This document shows positions 8,971-17,518 of a stretch of DNA of 47,286 nt, piece by piece. Position numbers and translations under genes: made by a program. Source of the stretch: Paracoccaceae bacterium. GTDB lineage: Bacteria; Pseudomonadota; Alphaproteobacteria; Rhodobacterales; Rhodobacteraceae. The notes beneath the pieces were generated by a model, which saw only the letters and a program-made list of their open reading frames with translations, made no database searches and was not told where the DNA came from. Each line of letters starts with the position of its first letter. Positions within the stretch are counted from its first letter, which is position 1. The DNA is taken from positions 1 to 47,286 of the forward strand of contig CANIKY010000008.1 in assembly GCA_947468085.1 (NCBI GenBank), given 5' to 3'.

Positions 8971-10131
8971 ATGACCTATGAAATAGCCCTGCTGAGCGGG
9001 ATGGCCGAGATCCAAGCTGCCGATTGGGACGGCTTGGCCAACCCTGACGGCGGCGTTCCGGTCGACCCCTTTACCACCCACCGCTTTCTTCTGGCGTTGG
9101 ACAGGTCGCGATCAACTGGGAAGGGCACAGGGTGGCAGACGCGGCCGTTGGTGTTAACCCAAGACGGCATTTCCGCAGCAGCCATGCCACTTTATGTGAA
9201 ATCAGACAGCCAAGGCGAATACATCTTTGACCATGGCTGGGCGCAGGCCTTTGAAAACGCGGGCGGCACCTATTACCCCAAACTGCAATCGGCCGTGCCC
9301 TTCACCCCTGCTACCGGCCGCCGCTTTCTGGGTGATGCCACTTTGGCCCCGTTGCTTTTGGATGCGGCGATTGGGTTGACCAAAGACAACGGCCTGTCGT
9401 CGCTGCACATCACTTTTTGCACGGCGAAGGAGGCGGCGGCATTGGCAGGCCATCAAGGCACATTGCACCGTATCACCCAGCAATTTCACTGGGAAAACAA
9501 GGACTACCCAAATTTTGATGTCTTTCTGGGCGATCTCTCCTCGCGCAAGCGCAAGATGATCCGCAAAGAGCGTGAAACAGCGCAGGGCCACGGCCTGACG
9601 ATCCGTATGCTAACGGGTGAAGACATCCAGCCCCAACATTGGGACGCGATGTGGACGTTTTACCAAGACACCGGCAGCCGCAAATGGGGCACGCCTTACC
9701 TGACCCGCGCCTTTTTCGATGAACTGCATGACACGATGCGCGGCGATGTTTTGCTGTGTCTGGCCTTTGACGGCGATCGCGCCGTGGCGGGGGCCTTGAA
9801 CTTTATCGGCCGCGAAACGCTGTTTGGCCGCTATTGGGGCTGCACGGAAACCTATTCGTGCCTGCATTTCGAACTGTGCTACTATCAAGCCATCGACTGG
9901 GCCATTGCCCACGGGCTACAACGGGTCGAGGCGGGGGCGCAGGGCGAACACAAACTGGCGCGCGGCTACCTGCCCACCCCCGTGCATTCCCTGCACTTTA
10001 TGGCCGACCCTGCCTTTGCCAAAGCCGTTTCGCGCTATCTTGACCAAGAACGCCGTGCCGTGGATGAAGAGATCGAGGTGCTTACCGCCTATGGCCCCTT
10101 CCGCAAGACAGAACAGGACGAAAAAGATTAA
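8971..10131 (+). CDS. GNAT-like acyltransferase of the COG3146 (DUF482) family
   Basis: 386-residue protein resembling the family once labelled 'peptidogalycan biosynthesis protein', a double-GNAT fold related to FemAB; its substrate is not established. Visible segments: the SSLHITFCTAKEAA region, a QFHWENKDYPNFDVFLGDLSSRKRKMIRKERE stretch (given here only as a region near residues 174-205), GSRKWGTPYLTR, and a VEAGAQGEHKLARGYLP motif near 328-344. I chose the ATG at 8971 because GGAGGCG lies just upstream; the frame stays open to 8923 but that part looks non-coding. It follows the phosphodiesterase by 44 bp and may be co-transcribed with it. Confidence 0.82.
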   Translation: MTYEIALLSGMAEIQAADWDGLANPDGGVPVDPFTTHRFLLALDRSRSTGKGTGWQTRPLVLTQDGISAAAMPLYVKSDSQGEYIFDHGWAQAFENAGGTYYPKLQSAVPFTPATGRRFLGDATLAPLLLDAAIGLTKDNGLSSLHITFCTAKEAAALAGHQGTLHRITQQFHWENKDYPNFDVFLGDLSSRKRKMIRKERETAQGHGLTIRMLTGEDIQPQHWDAMWTFYQDTGSRKWGTPYLTRAFFDELHDTMRGDVLLCLAFDGDRAVAGALNFIGRETLFGRYWGCTETYSCLHFELCYYQAIDWAIAHGLQRVEAGAQGEHKLARGYLPTPVHSLHFMADPAFAKAVSRYLDQERRAVDEEIEVLTAYGPFRKTEQDEKD

Positions 10132-10149
10132 CCTTGAAAGGGCCACCCC

Positions 10150-10518
10150 ATGGCAAACCTGCTGACCCAAGCCGAACGCACCGCTTCTCTGCCAGCTTTG
10201 GGCGATACGGGCTGGGGGGCGGTGCCTGACCGCGATGCCATTCGAAAAGTGTGGAAGTTCAAAAGCTTTATCGAGGCGTGGGGCTTTATGTCACGCGCCG
10301 CTTTGATTGCCGAAAAGCTGAACCACCATCCTGAGTGGTCCAATGTCTACAACGTGGTCGATGTGACGTTGACCACCCACGATTGCCATGGCCTATCCGG
10401 TCTTGACCTTGATCTTGCCACCCGTTTGGACAGGCTGGCACCTGAAGCAACGGTTCAACGCGACCATTCCCAGCCCATTACGTGCCTGTGCCAAGAACAT
10501 GCGGCCAAAGCACCCTAA
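10150..10518 (+). CDS. 4a-hydroxytetrahydrobiopterin dehydratase (pterin-4a-carbinolamine dehydratase)
   Basis: Recycles the pterin cofactor of aromatic amino-acid hydroxylases by dehydrating 4a-hydroxytetrahydrobiopterin. The conserved active-site block [18 protein letters not shown], with [12 protein letters not shown], is intact around residues 55-85. The family is usually about 95-105 residues and ends soon after this helix; here there are roughly 25 extra residues ([13 protein letters not shown] onward) with no obvious counterpart. The stop overlaps the stop of the convergent recombinase gene by four bases (CTAA). The extra tail next to a recombinase may reflect an insertion at the 3' end, but that is inference. 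Confidence 0.88.
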   Translation: MANLLTQAERTASLPALGDTGWGAVPDRDAIRKVWKFKSFIEAWGFMSRAALIAEKLNHHPEWSNVYNVVDVTLTTHDCHGLSGLDLDLATRLDRLAPEATVQRDHSQPITCLCQEHAAKAP

Positions 10519-11468
10519 ACCAAAAGGCCTGCTACCATTTCGACCCGCGTTTGCAAGGTGCTTGGCGCCAGATGCGCGTAGCGTTGGGTCATCGACACGT
10601 TGTGATGGCCCAAAAGCGTTTGCACCTCATAAATGCTGGCGCCATTGTTGATCAGCAGGCTGGCATAGGTGTGGCGTAGATCATGGATGCGCACTTGCGC
10701 CATGCCAACGCTGCAACGGGCGCGGTCCCATGCGGCGTGAAAACTGTCATAAGGCTGCTTTAGGCGTGGGTTGATGAACAAATTGTCCTGCCGACCTGTG
10801 GGCAGCATCAAGCTTTCGGTCTTGGCGCGGATCTCGTCCAAAAGGGCCAAGGCGGCGGTGCTAAGCACAATACGGCGGCTGCGGCCGTTTTTGCTGATGG
10901 GTACAGTCCAAATCCGGGCTTCAATGTCGTAATGTGACCAAAGCGACAAACGCGCCTCGCTGCTGCGCGCGCCGGTCAAGATCAACAGCTTGGCAAACAG
11001 TTCCAGATAGGGATGTTGGTCGCGTGTGCAGGCGTTCAACAGCGTGCGCAGTTCGGTTGCGGTTAGAAAGTGCTGCTTATAGTCGCCCAAGGGCAGCCGT
11101 TTTATCAGGCAGTTCTGGAAGATGTTCTTGTCAATCAACCCCCAGTTCTGTGCCACGTTCAGCATGCGGTTCACCAAGAAAATGTGCTTGTTGATCGTGC
11201 CGGGCTTGTAGCGCTGGTTGATCTGGCCGCGAATCCACTCATCCAGAACAAAGCTGGACAGGTCGGCGAGTTTGATCTGGCCCAAACCGCCGCGCATATG
11301 GCGATCAAACACATATTTCACGATGCGTGGCCGGCGGCGTGTGGCTTCGGCATGGGGGTAGAAGTGTTTGTCGAAAAACTCGGCCAGAAGAATATTGCCT
11401 GGATGGGCTTTTTCGGCAGGGACTGGGTCTGGCTCTGAGAAGAGCCGCCATTTGGGAAGCATGCGCAT
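10515..11468 (-). CDS. Tyrosine-type site-specific recombinase (phage-integrase family)
   Basis: Breaks and rejoins DNA through a 3'-phosphotyrosine intermediate. 317 residues with an N-terminal SAM-like core-binding domain (about 25-115) and a catalytic domain. All catalytic residues are present: R168 (TGARSSEA), K193, H262 and R265 (HDLRHTYAS), H288 (LGHHN) and Y297 (QRYAHL). The ATG at 11468 has GAAGG about seven bases upstream. No other mobile-element gene flanks it. Its gene faces away from a 440-bp repeat-bearing non-coding stretch that ends in a palindrome at the decapitated porin gene. It could be a remnant of an island or a dedicated local recombinase. Confidence 0.92.
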   Translation of the reverse strand: MRMLPKWRLFSEPDPVPAEKAHPGNILLAEFFDKHFYPHAEATRRRPRIVKYVFDRHMRGGLGQIKLADLSSFVLDEWIRGQINQRYKPGTINKHIFLVNRMLNVAQNWGLIDKNIFQNCLIKRLPLGDYKQHFLTATELRTLLNACTRDQHPYLELFAKLLILTGARSSEARLSLWSHYDIEARIWTVPISKNGRSRRIVLSTAALALLDEIRAKTESLMLPTGRQDNLFINPRLKQPYDSFHAAWDRARCSVGMAQVRIHDLRHTYASLLINNGASIYEVQTLLGHHNVSMTQRYAHLAPSTLQTRVEMVAGLLV

Positions 11469-11908
11469 GGATATTACCTTCGATGAGCTTGTATTCGTTT
11501 CTATAGGTTTTTTACCGGGTGACGCGCCTTACGAAAGTGATAACTTCTCTGCCCTTTCGTTAGAAAAAGCACATCGTATTTCTAAATCAATAATGATTCA
11601 GATTTATGGCGATTCGTCAGGTTTGTGTTTTAAGCGATTCAGCCTATCCCATGCCGATACCTTCCAGATCATCGTGTAAAAAACCGCCACGATTCAGCCA
11701 TGGAAAAGCTGATTGGCAAAGTGCCAGTTCATTTCCAAAAAACCTATGCAATGACGGACGGTTGAACAACAGTAGCCCTTTCTTTTCTGGTGATTGTGAT
11801 TTTGGGGGGAAACGGTCAAGTGCCTGCACTTTTAGCGCTGTGGCGGGAATTGACCAAAAAGATAACGCTAAACAAACAGTAGCCTTCATCTAATCAATAC
11901 AGGATTAG
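11469..11908. other. Lower-GC non-coding stretch between recombinase and porin genes, with repeats
   Basis: This 440-bp interval holds no gene I can support; open frames on either strand lack ribosome-binding sites and recognisable products. Its base composition is clearly more AT-rich than the chromosome around it. It contains two 10-bp direct repeats of CGATTCAGCC (11635-11644 and 11690-11699) and two of AACAGTAGCC (11768-11777 and 11875-11884). It ends in the inverted repeat at 11888-11910. The recombinase promoter must lie at its left end. The arrangement of arm-like direct repeats plus a palindromic core resembles a recombinase attachment region. Confidence 0.5.
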
Positions 11909-11910
11909 AT
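11888..11910. repeat. Inverted repeat with 7-bp spacer at the porin junction
   Basis: Two perfect 8-bp arms, ATCTAATC (11888-11895) and GATTAGAT (11903-11910), flank the 7-bp spacer AATACAG. This matches the general geometry of tyrosine-recombinase core sites (two inverted binding arms around a 6-8 bp crossover region). The right arm contains the TAG stop that cuts off the porin frame and overlaps its first surviving codon. Confidence 0.55.
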
Positions 11911-12721
11911 TCTTCTTGCTACCACCATCCTGGGCATGACCGCAGGCTTCGCTGCTGCTGAAGTTAAAGTGGGCGGTTCGGCTAAGGCTGGTATCGCGTC
12001 TGCAGATGGCGGCGACTTCGCTGCTTACAGCGCTGTCAAGATCAAGTTCACCGGCTCGGGCGTCACCGACGGCGGCCTGGAATTCGGCGGCAGCACCGAC
12101 ACTACGATCGGCAACAAGTACGATTCGCTGGGTGACTTTGATGACGCATCGGTGATCGGTAGCACCGGCACCGGTTCTTGGGGCGTTCCCACTGTCTTCC
12201 TGTCGGGTAGCTTCGGCAAAATCTCGTTCTCCAAAGATAACCTAGACTTCTTCGACGACACCAACGGCGGCGCCGATGTGCAGTATGACTACACGGCTGG
12301 CGACGTGACTGTTGGTTTGGTCGCCGACCTCGAAACCTCCAACTACTCGGCAAAGCTGTCGGCAAGCGTTGGCGGCGTGGCTTTGTCGGTTGACGCTGAC
12401 ACCTATGACATCTGGAATGCCTCGGCTGCTTACACCTCTGGCCCGACAACCATCACCCTGTCGGCCAATTCGGGCGACGTTCAGAAAGTCAAAGTGGCTT
12501 ACTCGGCTGATGGCATGAGCGCCTCTGCCAAGTTCGGCACCGACGATTCGTGGGAAATCACCGGTGGCTACACCGCTGGTGCTATGTCGCTCGCCATCTT
12601 GGCTAACAGCAGCGAATACCAGGAAGTTACCGTTTCCAGCGACCTGGGCGGCGGCGCTTTGATCGTTGCTGGCGCGAACAACGACCAGGACATGTTTGCT
12701 GGCGTAGAACTGTCGTTCTAA
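11909..12721 (+). pseudogene. Porin-like outer-membrane barrel protein lacking its start codon
   Basis: Small Rhodobacter-type porin: mature part of about 250 residues with alternating beta-strand pattern, many Gly/Asp/Ser, and a terminal Phe (AGVELSF) typical of outer-membrane barrels. The frame reads ILLATTILGMTAGFAAAEV, the hydrophobic core and cleavage site of a signal peptide, but the expected Met-Lys-Lys before it is missing; a TAG (11906-11908) sits there instead. The first ATG (11936) would leave only MTAGFAAA, too short to export. An ATT start at 11909 with AGGA four bases upstream is formally possible. The rest of the frame is intact to its stop and terminator. It could be a recent pseudogene, a silent cassette, or an ATT-started gene. 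Confidence 0.7.
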
Positions 12722-12742
12722 TCGACCCCACTTCCAAAACGG

Positions 12743-12772
12743 AAAGGGCGGGCATTTGCCCGCCCTTTTCTA
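12743..12772 (+). terminator. Rho-independent terminator after the porin gene
   Basis: A perfect 11-bp stem (AAAGGGCGGGC / GCCCGCCCTTT) with a four-base ATTT loop lies 22 bp after the porin stop. The A and T ends let it act in both directions, so it may also serve the convergent peroxiredoxin gene. Its survival suggests the porin gene was recently functional. Confidence 0.85.
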
Positions 12773-12797
12773 TTGCCCCACCTGCCGTGGTGCAGGG

Positions 12798-13286
12798 TTA
12801 CATCGCCCCAAGCAAGCCTTCGCCCGCCGATACGGAACACGCACCGGGGTTATCCTCGACGTTCAGCACCTTGACCACGCCGTCCACAGCCAGCAGCGCA
12901 TAGCGCAGCGACCGGGGCGCGCCACGCACAAAGCCTGCGGCAAAGTCTAGGCCCAGCGCTTGGGTGAAAGACGCGTCCGGATCGGATGCCATCACGATGC
13001 CCGCCGCCGTCGCACCCGTCGCCTCGCCCCAAGCTTTCATCACGAAGGCGTCGTTGACCGACACGCAGATGATCTCGGTTACGCCTTTGGCTTTGAACTG
13101 GTCCATGTTGCGGATGAACGACGGCACATGGGCTGTCGAACAGGTGCTGGTATAGGCCCCCGGCAAACCAAAGATCACCACGGATTTGCCCGCCAGCCGT
13201 TCGGCCATGGCAATATCGCTGATCCCGTCAGTGCCTGCCACCATCAAGGTGCCGGCTGGAACTTTATCGCCCACTGTAATCGTCAT
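12798..13286 (-). CDS. Peroxiredoxin (Prx5-type)
   Basis: Thiol peroxidase reducing hydrogen peroxide and organic peroxides. 162 residues, the normal Prx5 length. The active-site block is PGAYTSTCSTAHVPSF with the peroxidatic Cys at about residue 49; the usual PxxxTxxC spacing is kept. The supporting Arg is in APRSLRYA. A second Cys (PGACSVS) near the C-terminus could act as resolving cysteine, as in atypical 2-Cys members. No signal peptide, so cytoplasmic. It stands alone, divergent from the ferredoxin reductase gene. Confidence 0.92.
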   Translation of the reverse strand: MTITVGDKVPAGTLMVAGTDGISDIAMAERLAGKSVVIFGLPGAYTSTCSTAHVPSFIRNMDQFKAKGVTEIICVSVNDAFVMKAWGEATGATAAGIVMASDPDASFTQALGLDFAAGFVRGAPRSLRYALLAVDGVVKVLNVEDNPGACSVSAGEGLLGAM

Positions 13287-13360
13287 TCTTGAACCCTCGC
13301 GCGTTGCGTTTCGTTGGAAGCCAGATATAGGCTGGCCTTGGGTTTTCGACCAGTGGGGGA

Positions 13361-14572
13361 ATGATGCAACAATTGGTAATCGTTGGGGCTGGGCAAGCGG
13401 GGGCTGCGGCGGCGGCCAAATTGCGCGCCTTGGGATTTGCTGGTTCCCTGACTTTGATCGGGGCAGAGACAGCCCCCCCCTACCAGCGCCCCCCGCTTTC
13501 CAAGGCCTATCTTATGGGCGAGATGGAAGAAGCCCGCCTTTGGCTGCGCGCGCCCGAGTTTTGGGCCGAGGCGCAGATTACCTTAAAGCTGGGCGCTGCG
13601 GTGACAGCGATTGACACCACAGCGCAGACCGTGCGCTTGGGCGATCAGGTGCTGGGCTATGACGCCTTGATCTTGACCACCGGCTCTACCCCGCGCCGTT
13701 TGCCCGCCGAGATTGGTGGCGAACTGGACGGCGTTTACGCCGTGCGGACCTTGGCCGATGTCGATGCGATGCGGCCAGAGTTTGTCGCAGGACGGCGCTT
13801 GGTGATCATCGGGGGCGGCTATATCGGTCTGGAAGCCGCCGCCGTGGGACGCAAACTGGGGCTAGAGGTGACGGTGATCGAAATGGCCCCACGCATCTTG
13901 CAGCGCGTGGCAGCACCGGAAACATCCAGCTATTTCCGCAAGTTGCACCAAGACCACGGTGCGAAAGTTCTGGAATCGACGGGGTTAGAGCGGTTGCTGG
14001 GCGACAGTCATGTCACCGGCGTGCGCCTGAAAGATGGCAGCGAATTGACCGCCGATTTTGTGATTGTGGGCGTGGGCATCACCCCCAACACCGCCGAAGC
14101 CGCCGCCGCTGGCCTTGTGATCGACAACGGCATTCGCACCGATGCGCAGGGCCGGACTTCGGCCGATAATGTCTGGGCCTCTGGCGATTGCGCGAGTTTT
14201 CCGCTGAACGGTGTGCAAATGCGGCTGGAATCGGTGGGCCATGCAATCCACCACGCCGAACTTGTGGCCGAAAACATTCTGGGGGCGGCGCAAGATTATG
14301 TGCCGGCACCTTGGTTCTGGTCAGATCAGTACGACACCAAGCTGCAAATCGCGGGACTGAATACGGGGTATGACCAGATCGTCACGCGCGGGCCGGATGG
14401 CGATTCTGTCAGCTTTTGGTACCTGAAGGCGGGGGCTTTGATCGCTGTTGATGCGATGAACGACAGCCGCGCTTATATGGTGGGCAAACGCTTGATCGAA
14501 TCGGGCCGCACCCCCGATATGGCTCGCGTGGCCGACCCCGCCACCGACCTGAAAGCCCTGCTGAAGGGATGA
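13361..14572 (+). CDS. FAD-dependent NAD(P)H:ferredoxin/rubredoxin-type reductase
   Basis: Flavoprotein passing electrons from NAD(P)H to a small iron-sulfur partner. 403 residues: FAD Rossmann motif IVGAGQAGAAAAAKLR at the N-terminus, PPYQRPPLSKAYL typical of the BphA4/ThcD ferredoxin reductases, NAD-binding motif VIIGGGYIGLEAAAVG near 145, VIVGVGITPNTAEA and the WASGDCASFP FAD motif near 267, and a C-terminal reductase domain starting around YVPAPWFWSDQYD. Two adjacent ATGs (13361, 13364) follow GTGGGGGA; the second has better spacing. It overlaps rsmD by four bases. No ferredoxin or oxygenase gene is adjacent, so its partner is unknown. Confidence 0.9.
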   Translation: MMQQLVIVGAGQAGAAAAAKLRALGFAGSLTLIGAETAPPYQRPPLSKAYLMGEMEEARLWLRAPEFWAEAQITLKLGAAVTAIDTTAQTVRLGDQVLGYDALILTTGSTPRRLPAEIGGELDGVYAVRTLADVDAMRPEFVAGRRLVIIGGGYIGLEAAAVGRKLGLEVTVIEMAPRILQRVAAPETSSYFRKLHQDHGAKVLESTGLERLLGDSHVTGVRLKDGSELTADFVIVGVGITPNTAEAAAAGLVIDNGIRTDAQGRTSADNVWASGDCASFPLNGVQMRLESVGHAIHHAELVAENILGAAQDYVPAPWFWSDQYDTKLQIAGLNTGYDQIVTRGPDGDSVSFWYLKAGALIAVDAMNDSRAYMVGKRLIESGRTPDMARVADPATDLKALLKG

Positions 14573-15129
14573 GGATCATTGGCGGCCAATGGCGTGGCTT
14601 GCACTTGGCCGAGGTGGGCGCGGGCGACCCCAAGGCGCAGTTACGCCCCACCTCTGACCGCGTGCGCGAGGCGATTTTCAACCTGCTGATCAATGGCCGT
14701 CACGGCGATCTGGTGACCGGGCGGGTGGTGCTTGACCTGTTCGCCGGAACCGGCGCCTTGGGGCTAGAGGCGCTGTCGCGCGGCGCAATCGCGGCCACTT
14801 TGGTTGAAAATGGCTGCACAGCGCAAAGCTTGATCGCGCAGAACATCGCCAAAATGCGAGTACAGGCCCAAGTCACCGTTCTGCCGCGCGATGCCACCAA
14901 ACTGCCCGCAGCACTCACGCCCTTTACCCTGATCTTTCTTGACCCGCCCTATGGCAAGGCCCTTGGCGAAGCCGCCTTGCAATCTGCCCGCACCCAAGGC
15001 TGGATCGCCCCCGATGCCATCGTGGTGTGGGAAGAGGGCAGCGCCCCTGCCCCACCGCAAGGCTTTGCGATGATTGACCAAAGGCGCTATGGCGACACAT
15101 GGGTGACCCTGTTGGAGCTAAACCCATGA
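14569..15129 (+). CDS. rsmD: 16S rRNA (guanine(966)-N(2))-methyltransferase
   Basis: Methylates G966 of 16S rRNA using S-adenosylmethionine during 30S assembly. 186 residues, the family's usual size. The N-terminus MRIIGGQWRG with RPTSDRVREAIFNLL is diagnostic. The SAM-binding motif VLDLFAGTGALGLEALSRGA and the catalytic FLDPPYG (N6/N2-methylase DPPY) are both present. Start and stop overlap its neighbours by ATGA on both sides (14569-14572 and 15126-15129), so it sits in a tightly coupled reductase-rsmD-HAD operon. Confidence 0.95.
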   Translation: MRIIGGQWRGLHLAEVGAGDPKAQLRPTSDRVREAIFNLLINGRHGDLVTGRVVLDLFAGTGALGLEALSRGAIAATLVENGCTAQSLIAQNIAKMRVQAQVTVLPRDATKLPAALTPFTLIFLDPPYGKALGEAALQSARTQGWIAPDAIVVWEEGSAPAPPQGFAMIDQRRYGDTWVTLLELNP

Positions 15130-15773
15130 CGCCAAAGGCGGTGATTTTCGATTGTGATGGCGTGCTGGTGGATTCAGAGGAGATCGCCTTTGATCTGCTC
15201 ACCAGTGATTTAACCGCCCGTGGTCTAAACTTGCCCCGCGCCACGTTGGAAAAAGAACTGATCGGGCTGACCCTAGCCGGTGTCGCCGCCAAAGCCCGCA
15301 CCCTTGGCGCGGATTTGCCCGAGGCTTGGGTGAACGATTTCTACGCCAGCCTTTATGTGCGGCTTGAACAGGGCGCGCCCTTGGTGCCCGGTGTGCTGAC
15401 GGTTCTGGATGCGCTGGACACGGCCGAAATCCCCTATGCCATCGGCTCTAACGGCAGCCCACGCAAGATGCAGATCACCTTGGGCCAACACGCGGGGCTG
15501 ATCGACCGCTTTGGTGGGCGGATATTCTCTGGGCAAGATATGCCGCGCCCCAAACCCTTTCCCGATGTCTTTTTGCACGCCGCCCATTCGTTGGCGGTTG
15601 ATCCTGCAACTTGTGTGGTGATCGAAGACAGCCCAACCGGCGCGCGTGCTGCGCGTGCCGCCGGTATGCGCTGCATGGGCTATGCGCCACATGACAGGGC
15701 CGCGCTTTTGGCCGAAGGGGCAGAACCCTTCGCCAGCATGTTCGACCTGCCCCGCCTGTTGGGCCTGATCTAA
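15126..15773 (+). CDS. HAD-family phosphatase (phosphoglycolate phosphatase-like, subfamily I)
   Basis: Haloacid-dehalogenase-fold hydrolase of 215 residues. Motif I is FDCDGVLVDS at residues 6-15, with an alpha-helical cap after it, motif II IGSNGS near 105, motif III lysine in RPKPFPDVF, and motif IV VIEDSPTGARAARAAG near 160-178. This pattern fits small phosphate-ester phosphatases such as phosphoglycolate phosphatase or beta-phosphoglucomutase relatives; the substrate cannot be told. I chose the ATG at 15126, which overlaps the rsmD stop. Its stop shares four bases (CTAA) with that of the convergent GMC gene. Confidence 0.9.
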   Translation: MTPKAVIFDCDGVLVDSEEIAFDLLTSDLTARGLNLPRATLEKELIGLTLAGVAAKARTLGADLPEAWVNDFYASLYVRLEQGAPLVPGVLTVLDALDTAEIPYAIGSNGSPRKMQITLGQHAGLIDRFGGRIFSGQDMPRPKPFPDVFLHAAHSLAVDPATCVVIEDSPTGARAARAAGMRCMGYAPHDRAALLAEGAEPFASMFDLPRLLGLI

Positions 15774-17377
15774 CGCGCGTCTTCCAAGATCAAATCCGCC
15801 CCGCGCCAACCCATCATCATCGAGGGCGCGTTGGTGTTGCCCGCGATCAAATTGGGAAAAGCCGAAGCGTCGCAAACCCGCAACCCCTGAACCCCGCGCA
15901 CGCGCAAGCGCGCATCCAGCACCGAGGTGGCCGGATCAGCCCCCATCCGGCAAGTGCAAGACGGATGATAAACCGTGCCAGACCGCGCGCGGAAATCGGC
16001 GATCAGGTCGTCATCACTGTGCACTTGCGGGCCGGGGCGCAGCTCTTCGTCGATCCAGCGGGAAAAGCTGGGCTGGCTGGCGATTTTGCGCAGGAACTTC
16101 ACCGCCAGCAGCATTTCATCTACATCGTGCTGGGTCGAAAACGCGTTAGCAACGATCTTGGGGTGCTGCAACGGGTCGGGGCTTTGCAGCCTAATGTGGC
16201 CTCGGCTGGTGGGCCTACAGTTTGACAGGCCGATCGACAGGCCCTGAAACGGGTCGGGGGTCAGCAAGGGCCGCTCGCCCGGTTTGGGCAGAAGCGTGGA
16301 AAATGCCTGCATATACAATTGCATATTCGGCCTGTCCAAGTCTGGGCTGGTGCGAAAGAACCCGCCCGCATGGTTGATTGACTTGGCCAAGGGTCCGCCG
16401 CGCAACAGTGCATAGTGCAGCGCGACCCAAGCCTTGCCCCACCACGGCCGCAAGATGCCGTTATAGGTCGCAACCTTCATCCGCCATGTGTAGTTGATGC
16501 CCTGATGGTCGTTCAGATGGTCGCCCACATTGGGGTTATCGACCAAAACCGGCACGCCCATGTCCTGCAACACCCCGCCCGGCCCGATGCCCGACAATTG
16601 CAAAAGCTGGGGTGAGTTGATGGCCCCGCCCGCCAAAATCACCTCTGCCCCCTTCAGGTGCAAGGTTTGCCCGCCACGCTGGTATTCCACGCCCACAGCC
16701 TTGGTGCCTTCGAACAATACCCGTGTGACCATGGCCTTGGTGATGACTTGCAAATTCTTGCGCCCCATCGCGGGCCGCAGGAAGGCGCGCGCCGCCGAAT
16801 TGCGCCGCCCACCTTTGATCGTCATCTGGTAGTGGCCGGCCCCTTCTTGCGTTTGCCCGTTGAAATCAGGTGTATAGGCAAGGCCCGCTTCGCCTGCAGC
16901 GGCGATGTAGTCTTCCACCAGCCAATGCAGCCCACGGCGATTTTCTGAGATGAACAAGGGCCCGCCTTGGCCCCGATAGGCATCGGCCCCCGCCTCGTTG
17001 TCTTCCATCGCGCGAAAGGCGGGCAGAACCTGATCCCAGCCCCAGCCGGGCACCGCCTGCTCCCATTCGTCGTAATCCGCACGATTGCCGCGAATATAGA
17101 CCATGGCGTTGATCGACGACGACCCACCCAAGATCTTGCCGCGTGGCCAATGATCGGTGGATCCTGCAAGGCCCGGATCGGGCTCGGTCCGGTACATCCA
17201 GTTGACCTTTGGGTCAAAGAACAGCTTGCCGTAGCCCAAGGGTAGATGCACATAAAACCGACTGTCCGTGCCGCCTGCTTCCAGCACCACCACCCGATGT
17301 TTGCCCGATTGCGACAGCCTATTGGCCAGAACCGACCCGGCAGAGCCAGAGCCTACGATGATATAATCTGCGTCCAT
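15770..17377 (-). CDS. GMC-family oxidoreductase (choline/alcohol dehydrogenase-like)
   Basis: FAD enzyme oxidising an alcohol. About 535 residues from MDADYIIVG; another in-frame ATG at 17392 adds five residues. The FAD-binding GSGSAGSVLANRLS is at the N-terminus, GMC signature 1 in the GKILGGSSSINAMVYIRG region near 80, signature 2 GGAINSPQLLQLSGIG near 255, and the C-terminal active site includes YHPSCTCRMG and NTNAPSMMMGWRGADLIL. It resembles choline dehydrogenase BetA and AlkJ-type alcohol dehydrogenases, but no betB or betI neighbour supports a choline role. It is convergent with the HAD gene and divergent from the MFS pair. Confidence 0.9.
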   Translation of the reverse strand: MDADYIIVGSGSAGSVLANRLSQSGKHRVVVLEAGGTDSRFYVHLPLGYGKLFFDPKVNWMYRTEPDPGLAGSTDHWPRGKILGGSSSINAMVYIRGNRADYDEWEQAVPGWGWDQVLPAFRAMEDNEAGADAYRGQGGPLFISENRRGLHWLVEDYIAAAGEAGLAYTPDFNGQTQEGAGHYQMTIKGGRRNSAARAFLRPAMGRKNLQVITKAMVTRVLFEGTKAVGVEYQRGGQTLHLKGAEVILAGGAINSPQLLQLSGIGPGGVLQDMGVPVLVDNPNVGDHLNDHQGINYTWRMKVATYNGILRPWWGKAWVALHYALLRGGPLAKSINHAGGFFRTSPDLDRPNMQLYMQAFSTLLPKPGERPLLTPDPFQGLSIGLSNCRPTSRGHIRLQSPDPLQHPKIVANAFSTQHDVDEMLLAVKFLRKIASQPSFSRWIDEELRPGPQVHSDDDLIADFRARSGTVYHPSCTCRMGADPATSVLDARLRVRGVQGLRVCDASAFPNLIAGNTNAPSMMMGWRGADLILEDAR

Positions 17378-17518
17378 AAAGGCCTCATTCACTTGCCTTC
17401 ACGCTAGCCGAGGCGGAGATTGCACGAAGGCCAGTTCCCGACATATCGTGTCGCAGCCTGTCTCTGGACATCATACCCACGCCCCGTTAGCGGTAGCGTA
17501 GCCCTGCTGGAGCACCAA

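Noticed and set aside
11606-11893. Open frames on both strands between the recombinase and porin genes, one with a signal-like N-terminus on the minus strand (11644-11889)
   Set aside because: No ribosome-binding sites, no domain resemblance, and they run through the repeats and palindrome; treated as non-coding.
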